From NCBI RefSeq assembly GCF_024679245.1, contig NC_090178.1, positions 13,407,861-13,471,860 on the forward strand: a stretch of DNA of 64,000 bases, written 5' to 3'. Shown here one piece after another: positions 1 to 13,300 of this stretch. Both the position numbers and the translations under genes were made by a program. How positions within the stretch are numbered: the stretch's first letter is position 1; the number at the start of each line of letters is the position of its first letter. The DNA comes from Pseudorasbora parva (taxonomy: Eukaryota > Chordata > Actinopteri > Cypriniformes > Gobionidae). The notes beneath the pieces were generated by a model. It saw only the letters and a program-made list of their open reading frames with translations, did no database searches and was not told where the DNA came from.

Positions 1-27
1 ACTGAAACTGAGTGTTTCACCCCCCCT
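1..27 (-). repeat. Truncated terminus of a TTAA-flanked DNA element
   Basis: The window opens inside the end of a mobile element. The first 27 bases, ending TTTCACCCCCCCT and followed by TTAA, match the right end of the element at 51843-53004 almost exactly. The TTAA target site and an A/G-rich outer end fit the Kolobok superfamily of cut-and-paste transposons; that assignment is inference. Confidence 0.7.
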
Positions 28-171
28 TTAAGCATTTGTACGTTTATTCCAAAATAATAACTAAAAGCAATAACAATTTAAACAATACATTTTATTTGTG
101 ACCTGATGTTCAGCTGTCAACATATTTTCATCAGTCATCAAGCTATGTAAACACTGGACACAGTCATGAAG

Positions 172-244
172 ATGAATGAATGAATGAATGAATGAATGAA
201 TGAATGAATGAATGAATGAATGAATGAATGAATGAATGAATGAA
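172..244. repeat. (TGAA)n microsatellite
   Basis: About 18 uninterrupted TGAA units. It abuts the dispersed repeat at 245-610 and may be that repeat's simple-sequence 3' tail (read on the minus strand as TTCA units). Confidence 0.95.
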
Positions 245-610
245 GCATTTTATATAAAGCTCTCATATGTTCTACTGTATACCCAAAGCTCTTTGCACTC
301 ATGACAGGGGTCTCTCCTCAACCACCACCAGTGTTCAGCATCCACTTGGGTGATGTGACGGCAACCAGAGTATAATCGCTCCAGTGCGCTCGGCTCACCG
401 CACACCAGTAATAGGTGGAGCGGAGAGAGAGGGATAGAGCCAATTCAGTAGATGGGACTTATTAGGAGGCCATGATCGGTAAGGGCCTATGGAGGAAATT
501 TGGCCTGGACACCGGGGTTACACCCTTACTCTCTACGAGTGCCATGGGATTTTTAATGACCACAGAGAGTCAGGACCTCTGTTTAACGTCTTATCTGAAG
601 AACGGATGTA
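245..610 (-). repeat. Dispersed teleost repeat, possibly a LINE 3' end
   Basis: Non-coding segment containing GGTCTCTCCTCAACCACCAC, a block near 490-560 and GACCACAGAGAGTCAGGACC. I recognise these as parts of a high-copy fish repeat. The adjacent TGAA run would be the 3' tail of a minus-strand retroelement. The superfamily is not settled from the sequence alone. Confidence 0.5.
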
Positions 611-3600
611 AACTTTAATTTCACCAAGCTGATTGCTCACTTTAAAAAAAACACATTCATCATGATTTCAGGCCATTTAAAATTTGATTTTGATGTGACA
701 TAAAGTGGTGATATCTAATTGGCTCAGTTGTTTACTTACTTGCAAAACTAGTATTCTCTAGCCTCTGGTCAAAAAAGCCTAAAATTAATATTTGCAAAGC
801 TTAATGCTAATCACTGAAATTTTAGTGTTGTTTTATAGTTATAATATGGATTTTTTTTTTTTTTTTTTGAGGAGGCACTGCCTCCCTTGTCTCCTCAGAT
901 ATAACGAAGATATTTTCATAATTTGTTTCAACATAAAAGCTGTTAAGCTGTCTCTGTGTGTGTGTTAAACAATGCCAAAAATAACAAAAAGATCTTAGTG
1001 TTTACATAATCTTTAAAGGTGCGCCTGTTCCTTTAACTCATTTAGGGGCGTGGCTAGATGTCAGCTCTAATTTGATTGACAGGAGAATGCAGGAGAGAAA
1101 TTTGACCCGCGCAGCCTGTAGTATACACGCTGCTTCGCACACACACACACCCCCAGACTGTGACTGAGCACATAAAGCTGCTTTACATCATTTGACTTGA
1201 ATAGTTCACCGCATTCACGTTTGAAGATGCAGTTTGGTCACGACTTAAAATGACACGTTTGTCATTTGGAATTAAAATATAATCATAACGTTTGTTAGTA
1301 ACTTACCAGTAACAACGTTTTGAACGCGGATACTTCACCTGACGCGAACTGGATATTGTCGTCTTTGTTGTCGGGATAATTAAAACAAGTTACTTACTTT
1401 ACGCATAACGATTTTTTTCTCTGAAACGGAAGGAATCCATTTCACTGACCTGTAACATTTGACAGTAGCGGAAACGTCCCATCCTGGACTAAATCGAATT
1501 CCAGGTAAGTGTTTTTTTGTAAGAAACTTGAATATAATAGGCTATGATAGAATACAATAGAATAGAAACTTGAGCGACAAAATGTACCCTGGTATTTGCT
1601 TTAACGTGTAAGCGGACCTTTGAGACGGTGTCTGTCATATTGTTTAATTCGTTAGTGATGCCAAGCAGTTCTATTGTTGTAAAAATTACTAGTAACATGT
1701 ACTAAAAGATTATAATGTTTTTTTTTTTTTGTATAATAGTTTTGTATCCTATTAAAATGTATAATATAAAGCTTTGATTGTGTATTAGGCTAATAAACAG
1801 ACAAACCATGCATGGTATAAGAATTTAAAGAAATACCTGTAATAAAAACAAACAAACTGTCCCCACACTAAATATTTACAGACTACAAATTGAAACCATC
1901 AGTTTAAAATCAGCTATGTCAGTATTTCATTTCTGGTGTTAATGGTTGTTATCCATAAGCCTACTTTTTTTCCTTGTGTATGACTTTAATTATTTAACAG
2001 TTCTTTTTGTACCATACATCCTTATTGTTTTGAGTGTTTGAAAGTTTAAGATTAATAATTTGGAGCAGTTTTCAAGAGGAAATTGTTTTGTTTTAAATGA
2101 ATGATGAATGAGTAAGTGATTGATTGTGTGAAAAATCCTCTTGTCTGTCAGATTTTACATTAGTGCCATACCATGTGTTACACATTTCTTTGACTAATCT
2201 AAAATCTATTCAGCCATAACTTGTGTTTGGGTTTGTACATTGTGTAACATTATTCAGTTAAAATTGGCTGCATGAAGCTTTCTCTTTGAACAATAACAGG
2301 CCAACCTTTTGCCTTTTCAATCGCTCACTTTAGCCTGTTTAATTTGGAAAGTCAGGTTTGTCAAACATACTAGAGGAACTCTGTGTTATCATTAGACCTA
2401 GTTCTAGATATTTCACGTCATTCTCACAAGACTAAAATAGAGAAGACCTTCAACTGATGAGTTCCCTTCTGAAATCAACAGATGGAGCGATGACAGCAAG
2501 ATGAGACACAAGTCATCACAAAATGAGAGAGTATTAAAGACTCAGCATTAATAAAAACTAAAAGAAAGTTGTGTATATACATATACACATCACATACCTT
2601 CATATCTTCTTTGAATAAATGAAGCAGAATGTTCACGCTGCTCTTTTCTGTTCAGTAAATGTACATGACTTTTCACAACAAAGGTCATTCCCGACAAAGT
2701 TATCATTTGATTTTAGGGTACTCACGTTGTATTCACTACTGTTATGATCCTTATATTGTGCTTTTTGACATTTTTTGAGCTTGATGGCTTCTGGGTGGCT
2801 TTCTTTGAATGGAAACCAGTGTGAACATTTTGAAGAAAGAAAATCATGTAGACATAATGACTGTGAGTAAATGATGACAGGATTTTCATTTTTGGAACCA
2901 CTATCCCAAGCAAAAACTATAGAGCCTCTCATGTTCATATGGTCTCATGCAACAGACTCGTAATTAATTTATTAATAGAGTTGCTGAAGAGATTGATTCA
3001 AAAATCCACAATCCATCAAAAGTTTACCTCAGAAGCTGCAAGTTCCAAAAGTCATGGATCTGTAAACTTCAAAAGAGGTTTTCCACATATGTGGAGTCTC
3101 TGGAAGAATGTAGCAGTTGCTGTGGCTGTTGATAAGTGTCTCTTTCGCCTCATTGGCTAATGGAGATAACAAATGGGATTTTGGTGCTGCTGTTGTCGCA
3201 TCTGTGGTCTCACTGATAGAGTGGCTGATTGAGTGTTGCGGTCGTGTCGGGTTGCAACGTTGTTTAAATAAACTTTTCAACCTTAATCGAACAGGTGAGA
3301 AGGTCCAGATGCAGCTGTCACGGATGTGTGTGCATATTGTAATGACAGCACAAGGGTATGACCACCAGAGATGTTTGACACAAACATTTTTAGCTATCAA
3401 ATCCTCTTGATTAGGTCGGACCACACTCGACTCCCAGATATCCAAATAGATGTATTGATCCACTCAGGAAAACTGAGGATCAGCTAAGTGAGGATTACAA
3501 GACAGCTGCTATATGCTTTAAAATGAATCCCACACATTTTCTTAACCCCTGCGAAGATGCCTACATTAACATAAATGTGTCATGGTCAGGCTCCTCCAGC

Positions 3601-3790
3601 CTTATGAGTCAATTATATAGACCCCATTTGCAGAAGGGTAGTACAATGTTTACAGATAAAAGTGTCAGTTGACATGTTATTTTCTTGTGATCTCTATTTT
3701 AAGCATCTGAAACTAACTTTGCTAATCTCTAAAGACAGGTGCTGAGAATGAGAAGCTGTTGGGTTGTTGAGCACAAATGTATTAATTGAC
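611..3790. other. Non-coding region upstream of thrap3 coding exons
   Basis: No credible coding exon is seen. There is a T-run near 850, CA repeats near 1140 and a good splice donor (CCAG, then GTAAGT) at 1504/1505, discussed separately as a possible 5' UTR exon end. Open frames at 2633-3463 have no recognisable domain and lie on both strands, as expected of chance. The stretch is probably thrap3 promoter and first-intron sequence. Confidence 0.4.
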
Positions 3791-3796
3791 ACGCTA

Positions 3797-4523
3797 CACT
3801 ACCGTTCAAAAGTTTTGGTTCATGTTTTTAAAAGAAGTCTCTTATGCTCATCAAGGCTACATTTATTTGACCGCAAATACAGTAAAAGCAGTGATATTGT
3901 GAAATATTATTACACTTTTAAAGAACCTTTATATTTTAAAATGTAATGTATTATTATATATCATAGCCATTACTTTAGTCTTCAGTATCACATCAAGAAA
4001 CATTTCTTTTTATTATCAAAAGTATGGAGTAAGATAAAAAAAAAATATTATACGTTAATTTAAATTGATCAAAAATGACAGTATTATGATAATAATATAA
4101 TTTATAATGAATATTATTAAATATAAGTATTTCAAATAAATGTTGTTCTTTTAAACTTATCAAAAAATCCTGAAAAAAATATTACATTTTCTACAAAAAC
4201 ATTAGGCAGAAAAAACTGATTGATAATAAAAAGAAACATTATTACTGATTAAAAAAATATGTAGCACCATATTATAAGGATTTCTGAAGGATCATGTGAC
4301 ACTGAAGACCTGAGTAATCATGCTGAAAATTCAGCTTTACCATCACATTAATAAATTACATTTTATAATCTATTGAAATAGAAAACTTTTCTTTTAAATT
4401 GTAATAATATTTCATAACATTACTGTTTTACTGTATTTTTTATCAAATAAATGCAGCCTTTTGTGAATATAAGAGACTTTCAAAAATATATACAAATATA
4501 TTTATTCCAACCTTTTGACTAGA
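3797..4523. repeat. Palindromic MITE, CAAAAGTTTTGG family (copy 1)
   Basis: The left end ACCGTTCAAAAGTTTTGG is mirrored at the right end by CCAACCTTTTGACTAGA. The interior is A+T-rich with typical phrases such as ATTGTGAAATATTATTACA and GATCATGTGACACTGAAGA. Related copies are at 14645-15393 and 41042-41490, with fragments at 32515-32810 and 53640-53775. No coding capacity. The superfamily is uncertain. Confidence 0.7.
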
Positions 4524-5271
4524 CTAATTTTGACATTCATTTAATGGTTAAACTTCGGAGTATGTTCCCATAGTTCTTCAAAATACAGTAGAAATATAGT
4601 CGTTTAGAAACTTTGCACAGTAAGCCAAATATCTGGATGTCTGGAGGCTGCAGGAAATTATGGACTGCTGGCCAAAACCAACAAGCAGTCAAAAGGAATA
4701 AAAAAGAGGCTTTAGGTTAATTTCTGTGTTTAGAGCAGCATATATTTACTCAGACTAGCATGCTATACACAAAGATACCACACTGAATTGTAGCTTAAGC
4801 ATTCAGTCTGTAATTTCCTGTGTGCAAAGCTACTTGTGATGAGCCTCAAAAAGGAAAAGCTCAGATAACTTTTCGAGAGTGCCGGGCTGAATTAGGTTAA
4901 CTGGAAAAATACCAGTAAATCTTTTTATTTGTTTTTAGAGAAAGTCTAGGATGTCATGCAATACAAAAAGGGCCTTTCACAACAAGAACGATAAATATAA
5001 CCATAACGTTTTAAAAATCACCCTAACTCTAAGAGAATTGCACAATCCATGCCGCAACTTCAACAATAACGACACAAGGAAAACAACATTGTTGGAATCA
5101 CTTTCATAGTTATTTTTTTTCTCCAGCTGATGAACAATAAAACCATTGAAAGCCAATCAGATTCCAGCTGGCTGTAAAGAGCTTGAGCATTTAAAGTGGC
5201 AGATGATGCAAGTTCATCCTTCACTTGGAGTAAACAGAATGTTATTGTCCTTTGCTATGGATGCTAATATA

Positions 5272-6134
5272 CACCAATCAGGCATAACAGTACTATTGAC
5301 CACTGACAGGTAAAGTGAATAGCTCTGCTTATCTCTTCATCATGACACCTGTTAATGGGTGGGATGTATTAGGCAGCAAGTGAACATTTTGTCCTTAAAG
5401 TTGATGTGTTATCTTAGAAGCAGGAAAAATGGGCAATCATATGGATTTGAACAATTTTGATAAGGGGCAAATTGTGATGGCTAGACGACTTGGGTCAGAG
5501 CATCTCCAAAACTGCAGCTCTTATGGGGTGTTCCTGGTGTGCAGTGGTCCGTATCTAACAGAAGTGGTTCAATAAAGGAACAGTGGTGAACCGGTGACAG
5601 GGTCATGGGCGGCCAAGGATCATTGATGCAGATGGGGAGCGAAGGCTGACTTGTGTGGTCATATCAAACAGACAAGCTACTGTAGCTCAAACTGCTCAAG
5701 AAGTTAATGCTGGTGTCAGAAAGGTGTCAGAATACACAGTGCATCACAGTTTGTTGCATAAGGGTGCATAGCCACAGACCAGTCAGGGTGCTCAACAGTG
5801 ACTTGTCTATCAGAACTGGACCATGGATGCACCCTGGCTGCCACAAGGCAATAAGGGTTCGGGAATGGTTTGAGGAGCACAACAATGAGTTTGAGGATTT
5901 GAATTGGCCTCTAAATTCACCAGATCTCAATCCAATCAAGCATCTGTGGGATGTGCTGAACAAACTAGTCCAATCCATGGAGGCCCCACCTCGCAACTTA
6001 CAGGACTTAAAGGGTCTGGTTCTAACATCTTGGTGCCAGATACCACAGCACACCTCCAGGTCTAGTGGAGACCATGCCTCAACAGGTCAGGGCTGTTTTG
6101 AGATTTTCACTCATAATGTTATGCCTGATCTGTG
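5272..6134 (+). mobile_element. Tc1/mariner-like element, internally deleted (family 1)
   Basis: Terminal repeats CACCAATCAGGCATAAC (left, preceded by TA) and GTTATGCCTGAT (right, near 6118-6130) frame a decayed transposase read on the plus strand. The remnant begins near 5429 with a Tc1-type N-terminus and helix-turn-helix region. The central catalytic part is missing, and the frame resumes at 5850-5990 with the C-terminal WPLNSPDLNPIKHLWDVL block typical of DD34E transposases (usual form WPxxSPDLNPIE). Frameshifts and the central deletion make it inactive. A second fragment of this family lies at 48846-49155. Confidence 0.85.
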
Positions 6135-8215
6135 TAGTAGTTATTGTTCTTGGTGTTCAGAACATTTTTAAGCACATGTTTGAAATCCTTTTATCAACAG
6201 TCATTATGGATCAGTTACGTGACAAGTATTTGTTTGCAATGTGTCAATAGTTTGTGGTGTGATACTTAGTTATGAGGGCAAAATTGGCAAATAAATTGAA
6301 TCTATTTTTAGTTATGTTAATTAATAGTGATACCTTATAACATTCTTACGGTACCCTTTTTTTTTTATTGTTGTTGTTGTTCCAACTCAGATCTGTTGTA
6401 ATGTGCATTTGTGCATCCATGATTAGGGTCATGAGATGAAAAGCAGTCAAGGTCCAGCTTATAATATGGATATTTGCAGCCATCTCAGTCAACTCAAAAG
6501 CTCTCTTTATCTCTGGTGCAAGTCTATTTTGAGCCACAGTGTTGTCTCTCTTTGATCACCAGTGTTCCCTATGGTAAAAACCCAAGTGTGAGTCCAGCTA
6601 ACCAGTTGGGGGCATTTATGGAGGGTAAAGACGACGGACAATAGACAGAATCACCTTTCAACACCTCTTTAAATACATTGGGGATAACATTAAAGAGCCA
6701 GTAAATCACTCTCGCCTTCATGCTAATGTGGCATCACTTTACATCTGTCGCGTTTCCTCACATTTGTCCACGTCAGTACACTCAACACATACGGTGTGTA
6801 TTTAAATTTCTTGGGTTTGAACTTAAGAATATCAGTTTAATTAAAACTTAAGTATATATTTTTTATTGTTGAAATATTTTCTCCTATCTCATTAGATTGA
6901 TTACCTTAGTCATTGCTTTCCCCATTCCTTTTGATACAGAAATTACACACTGCAGCTTTTAAGATTATGGAAACAGTTTTAGCACTCTTACATACTTGAT
7001 TCGTATTGGTCAATTGCAACATTCCGCATTCTGATACTTCCTTAAAGAGTGCAACAGTGCCTGTCCACTTTTTACAGAGGCCTTGGTTTCGGAAGTGTTT
7101 TTCCTATTCCCATTTTTCCCATATGGATTTTTAAAAAGCCTTTGTTTAGAAGTTATAAACCATAAATCAAACCAGCTATGAGATGAATCACAATATTACA
7201 AACATTGATTTGAAGCAAAACAATTATTTGAAAAGCAAAAAAGACAAAGATACAAGACTGTATTTTAAGTCGGCATAAAACCATATTGCTGTATATTATA
7301 TCTATACCTTACGAACAGGAAATTTATTCAAATGTGCTATTAGCATGCTTATTTTAAACAAAAAATAAGAAAGAAATATACTTAAAAATGCACAAATATA
7401 TACTTTATAGGCCAACTTGACTTATACTAACAGAATATGTATATGGACTATCCATGAACTCCATATTTTGATCAAGAAGATATACTTAAAAGTATAATTA
7501 GATATTCTATTGGCTTGTAGTTTTTAATCTTTTGACTGAGCAGCCTATTAAATACTAGTTTTATATAACCTACAGCCTTATGTACATTGTTTGAAAATAT
7601 TGATTTATAAGGAAAACAGATTATGTTCCTATTTCTGAGTATCTGAATTTTTGTGTTTTTTGTGTAGGCTAGTCTACTGGTAGTGCACATACAGCATGTG
7701 CACGACGTAAATGTAAAACAATGCAATGATTTTCCATAATAGCCTAACTGCAGTATAAAACTTCTAAACTCCTAGTAGTTTACTAAGAAAGTATACTTGT
7801 ACTTTCATAAACTAAAAAAATTACTATGAGTATTAAAATGGTAAACTACAAATGGTAAACTATGGTTCACTTGTTGTACAGATGCAGGAAAAATGAGAAA
7901 CATAGTTGTGAGTTATGCTCTTAAAGTTTACTACTGTTACACTTATAGCACATTTAAACATATTCTATATATATACTAAAATGTGGGCCATTTTAGACCC
8001 AAGACGCATTGAAAGTATTCAAGTTTACTGCTATATTGATATTAGTATACTTACTACATAAAGTTTACTTTAAAAATATACTTGAACTTTACTTAAGTAT
8101 ACGTCATAAAATGAACTTGACGTATACTTATTTATACTTTACTTTCCTCTAGAGTAGATTCTTTTGCACATTGTAATGACTTATTTTTTCTGGGTGAAAA
8201 CGCAAAGATAATATA
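6135..8215. other. Non-coding, A+T-rich region with AGTATACTT-like motifs
   Basis: No gene is seen. From about 7250 to 8150 the sequence repeats variants of AGTATACTT and TAAGTATA in both orientations, which suggests an old degenerate palindromic repeat, but I could not fix its ends. Confidence 0.4.
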
Positions 8216-9821
8216 CAGTGAAAAAAATAAGCATTTGAACACCCTGCTATTTTGCAAGTTCTCCCACTTAGAAATCATGGAGGGGTCTGAAATTGTCATC
8301 ATAGGTGCATGTCCACTGTGTGAGACAAAATCAATTTTTTTTTCTTCCAGAAATCACACTAAGATTTTTTAACTATTTATTTGTATGATACAGCTGCAAA
8401 TAAGTATTTGAACACCTGAGAAAATCAAAGTATTTGGTACAGTAGCCTTTGTTTGCAATTATAGAAGTCAAACGTTTCCTGTAGTTTTTCACCAGGTTTG
8501 CACATGCTACAGGAGGGATTTTGGCCCACTCCTCCACACAGATCTTCTCTAGATCAGTCAGGTTTCTGGCCTTTCGCTGAGAAAAACAGAGTTTGAGCTT
8601 CCTCCAAAGATTCTCCATTGGGTTTAGGTCTGGAGACTGGTTAGGCCACGCCAGAACATTGATATGCTTCTTACAGAGCCACTCCTTGGTTATCCTGGCT
8701 GTGTGCTTCGGGTCATTGTCATGTTGGAAGACCCAGCCTCGACCCATCTTCAATGCTCTAACTTAGGGAAGGAGGTTGTGCCCCAAAATCTCGCAATACA
8801 TGGCCCCGGTCATCCTCTCCTTAATACAGTGCAGTCGCCCTGTCCCATGTGCAGAAAAACACCCCCAACGCATGATGCTACCACCCCCATGCTTCTCAGT
8901 AGGGATGGAGTACTTGGGATGGTACTCATCATTCTTCTTTCTCCAAACACATTTAGTAGAATTATGACCAAAAAGTTCTATTTTGGTCTCAACTGACCAC
9001 ATGACTTTCTCCCATGACTCATCAGGATCATCTAAATGATCATTGGCAAACTTAAGACGGGCCTGGGCATGTGCTGGTTTAAGCAGGGGAAGCTTCTGTG
9101 CCATGCATGATTTCAAACCATGACGTCTTAGTTTATTACCCACAGTAACCTTGGAAACGGTGGTCCCAGCTCTCTTAAGGTCATTGACCAGCTCCTCCCG
9201 TGTAGTTCTGGGTGGATTTCTCACCTTTCTTATGATCATTGAGACCCCACAAGGTGAGATCTTGCATGGAGCCCCAGCCCGAGGGAGATTGACAGTCATG
9301 TTTAGCTTCTTCCATTTTCTAATGATTGCTCCAACAGTGGACCTTTTTTCACCAAGCTGATTGATTTCCCTGTAGCCTTTTCCAGCCTTGTGGAGGCAGT
9401 AAAATTTTGTCTTTAGAGTATTTGTACAGTTGTTTGGTCTTGGCCATGTTAGTAGTGGGATTCTTACTGATTGTATGGGGTGGACAGGTGTCTTTATGCA
9501 GCAACGACCTCAAACAGGTGCATCTAATTTAGGATAATAAATGGAGTGGAGGTGGACATTTTAAAGGCAGACTAACAGGTCTTTGAGGGTTATAATTCTA
9601 GGTGATAGACAGGTGGTCAAATACTTATTTGCAGCTCTATCATACAAATGAATAGTTAAAAAATTATATATTGTGATTTCTGTTTTTTTGTTGTTGTTGT
9701 TGTTGTTGATGTCTCTCACAGTGGACATGCACCTACGATGACAATTTCAGACCCCTCCATGATTTCCAAGTGGGAGAACTAGCAAAATACCAGGGTGTTC
9801 AAATACTTTTTTTCTTCATAG
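8216..9821 (-). mobile_element. Tc1-like transposon, near full length (family 2)
   Basis: A 1.6 kb element flanked by TA. The long terminal inverted repeats start near CAGTGAAAAAAATAAG on the left and end at TTTTTTTCTTCATAG on the right. The mirrored blocks include GGAGGGGTCTGAAATTGTCA at 8280-8299 and TGACAATTTCAGACCCCTCC at 9740-9759. It carries one decayed transposase on the minus strand (8373-9447). The size and structure match Tc1 elements of fish. Confidence 0.9.
8373..9447 (-). pseudogene. Tc1-like DD34E transposase pseudogene
   Basis: Encodes the transposase of the surrounding element. Reading from the minus strand, an ATG at 9447 starts a Tc1-type N-terminus (MAKTKQ), which quickly goes out of frame. 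From 9299 to 8763 a long open segment carries the DNA-binding region and the first catalytic part ([38 protein letters not shown]). A further frameshift leads to 8753-8373, with the second Asp in the [11 protein letters not shown] block and the final catalytic block [13 protein letters not shown], with Glu as expected. The catalytic blocks survive but at least two frameshifts prevent a full product. Confidence 0.88.
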
Positions 9822-10364
9822 TATATAGGTAAGATGATTGATTCAAATCAGTAATGTCCACGTATTTATTTAGTTGATGGGTAGCTGTATAATGAACAGT
9901 TAACCAGTATTATCACGAAATAAACCAACTGTAAATTATTGATTAAAATAATGACTGATTAATGTTGATTTTTTTTCACTCATAAACTTTAAGAACAGCC
10001 ACATTTTCTCCTTATTTCTCAATTAATTCCTGCTGTCCTTTAAACAAACCTTTAGTGTTTTAACCTGACAAACTGTGATTTACAGTTGGAAACTTTAATG
10101 CTGCCGAGCCAAGCCTTCTTAATGTCCTGGAGAGAAACCTCTCTGTGTAGATGGATGAGTGGTGATTTACTTGCAATTTTTCAAGTTTAGCCTTCTAACA
10201 CTATATAAACACATTTTTTTCCCTAGCTATTTTGCAGAAACAATAATTGATTTAAAAAATATAAAAACCCGTACTTAATGATTAGTAAAATCTTTTTAGT
10301 AATTTGTTTGTCTGAATGCTTTTTGTTTTGTCACAGGCACATATGTGAGAGACCACAAACAACA
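9822..10364. other. Probable end of thrap3 intron 1 and short 5' UTR
   Basis: No coding sequence. The acceptor TTTTGTCACAG ends at 10336, giving 28 nt of 5' UTR before the start codon at 10365. Confidence 0.5.
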
Positions 10365-13300
10365 ATGTCGAAGACCCAGAAATCAGAGTCCAGGTCTCGC
10401 TCTCGATCGGCCTCCAGATCAAGATCCCATTCTTATTCCCGCTCCCGCTCCAGCTCCAGATCTAGATCACGAAAGCGCAGATATGAGTAAGTGCCCATTA
10501 TGATCATTTAAAAGCATCTACTGGCTTTGTTCATCATTATGACATGCAAAATGTACTGTAAATGAAAAATGAGACGCTCCCACCTTACTGTGCAGTACAA
10601 AGCTGGCATGTGCAGATGTGGGATGAAGGGCAGTTGGTTTCGATTTTTGATTTCAGTTTTGAATCCGATTTTGTACTTTCAAGTTTCAATCATCACTTTC
10701 AGTGACGTGTTGTGTATTTAAATACATAACAGAATGAATAGGAAAGTGGGGGGATTTTGTAATATTTCTAAGAGGAAAAACTAATGAAATTATTACTTTG
10801 CTGTAATCATTTCCATTTTACTGACTATTGAGTCATTCATGCTGATTTATTTAGCTTCTTTTTCTGTCTTACAATCAGGTCCAGATGGAATCAGTACACA
10901 ATTCTACATAAATGAATGCAAATGTGTGTTCATATTCCATCTGGGTCTGCTTTTAATCTTGTGCTCGATGAACAACGAACTTTAACTACTCATTCTGACC
11001 ATACTACACTGCACAAATTTAAACACAATAAGGCTTACTTTGTCTTGACAGATGTGCTTAAGGTTTGAGCTGGTTGGAAAACTGTTAAATTCTCACTTTG
11101 TACGTAAACACACAATGGAACTTCATTGTAAACACACACGACCATGTGACTCATGCAGAGTTTCCCATCCATGACTCATTTTAAATTAAAATCAATATTT
11201 CAGTGCCAGTGTCAGCCATCTAGCCACAGATGCCAGGCCAAAATTATGTAAGCTACACCTCCGTACATAAATAAAAGTACCCTTAAGCGTTTGGCTTCCT
11301 CTCTTGTTGAAAAGGTGCTGCTCAGTCACTGTGATTTTACTCTTCATGTATTCGTCAGCATTGCGTAAAGTCTGATATTTGGGAAGGGCTGCGGCTTTGG
11401 AAAGGCTCACCACAGATTCTTATTTCTCATACTAAAATTGTACTTCCCGGCACATTTTGTTAGGACTGCTGGTTTTGTGCTTACAGCACAGTAGAGGCTC
11501 TTAGGTAGCCAAATGTAAGCTGTCCCTGCCAAACTGCTGCACTGTTTTAGACAAAAATGGATGCATACTTGTGGTACTCTGGTTTTTTGTTGTAATATTT
11601 TTGAGGATGCAAATTTTCCCCGCAAGCATGGATCCTTTTTCCTGTGTGGTTGACAGTGTGCTTTGAGCCGAGTCGGAAAGAAGTGCATTGTTGATTTTTC
11701 ATGCAAATAGGCAAAATCTGATGTCCATTATTTGCAAGGGAAAATTTTTAAAGCCTGGCTTTTCATTGCTGACCAGTTTCAGAGCAGTGATGCAGCAGCT
11801 GGAAAAAGCTTGACAAACATATATCTTGCAGCGTGGTTCTGTATGCATCAAACTGTCCAAATAAAACTCATGGGTATCTGGCCATGAGTGTCAGGATGTA
11901 AAATTCTATCAGTAAATAAAAATGGAAGAAAAAAAAAAAGGTCAATTACTCACACAGTTCTAAAGGACTAAAGGTTTTAAGGTTTAAAATTACTGTAACA
12001 TCAATATGACTTTTCCACTATATTTAAAATAATACAATAGCTTTGTGTGACAAAAAAATAAACAAAAAATGTGTGAGAATCTTGTGAGCTGGTTGTTGTG
12101 ACCAGATCAGTGAGATGACTTGAGAAATTAATCAGTCCGATTCATGAATTAATCATTCGGACAAATTTTGATCAAGTCACAAATCAGATATCTCCTTTCT
12201 GTCATGAACTTCAAGGAGAGCTATAGGAGATAATAATAATTACTTAGATGTAGGACTTCAGAAGTTTTGCCATTCAGTGCTTACGATGATTCATATAGTC
12301 TACTTTTATGCTGCATTTGTGCCATTTTTGAAGATTAAGTCTCTTCATTGTAACAACAGGGAAAAGTGCAACCAGTAAAATTCAAATGTCTGATTTTGTG
12401 TTTCCCAGGAGAAAGAAAATTATATGGGTTTGAAACAGAATGAGAGTGACTAAATAAGTACATCATTTTCATTTTAACTTCAGTTAAGTGCTTTTCAAAT
12501 GTAATTGTTACCTTCAGTAAGAGTTGACTGTCTGTACAAAGCTAATGTGTTGTAACTGGCAGGATGAGAACCTCCTCTTTGCTTCATAGAGAGTAGAAAT
12601 CTTTCCCATATGACCCATGTGACTGAGTCTTTCCATCCGCGCTCACTAGAGGAGATGCAAAGTCCCTCTTGCTCACTGTGAGAGTATCATGTTGCTCCGT
12701 GCACTACCTTCTTACTCTGTATTCCAATGAAAAAACGCAACAGGTGAGTAGAAAACCAGCCGAAACTGTAGATACAAGTCGATTGGTGTCCTTACTGTCA
12801 TTATATTTTGAGTTTTTGCTGGATGGTAAATTGGTCGCAGGGTTCTTTACTTGGATAATCATTTGCAATGCTTTGTTTCATTTTCCAAATGCTGAAAAAT
12901 TCCACTGTATTAGAATGGCAGATTTTAATGCAATGCTTCACAAAATTGCCTGACTTCTACGATTGTATTGTCTTATACAGTTGCATAGCATGTTTCAGTG
13001 TTTTCCATTGAGATTACATTCAAAATTCTATAGAACAGAGTGCAATGCATAGTATGAAGTACTTGCATGTGCAAATTGTTTAGTTGATTATCAGTGTTTG
13101 TGATATGTTAAGACATGCTAAAAGGGACTGGCTTACAAAGAGAGCAGAACTACCTAGATCTGTTCATAAATAGAGCAACAGGGCCACCGTATGGCTACAG
13201 TTGACCTTGCACCAAGAGCTTTTAAGTGTATTACTGTATCAGCAGTGTTTGCTACCTTAAATAATTATTTTTAGATACTGGTATGCAAATTACTGATCTT

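Noticed and set aside
2939..3463. Coding gene from overlapping open frames on both strands
   Set aside because: No domain, no splice context, and both strands are open over the same bases, as expected by chance.
5272..6134. Host gene related to transposase
   Set aside because: Terminal repeats, a central deletion and frameshifts mark a dead Tc1 copy.
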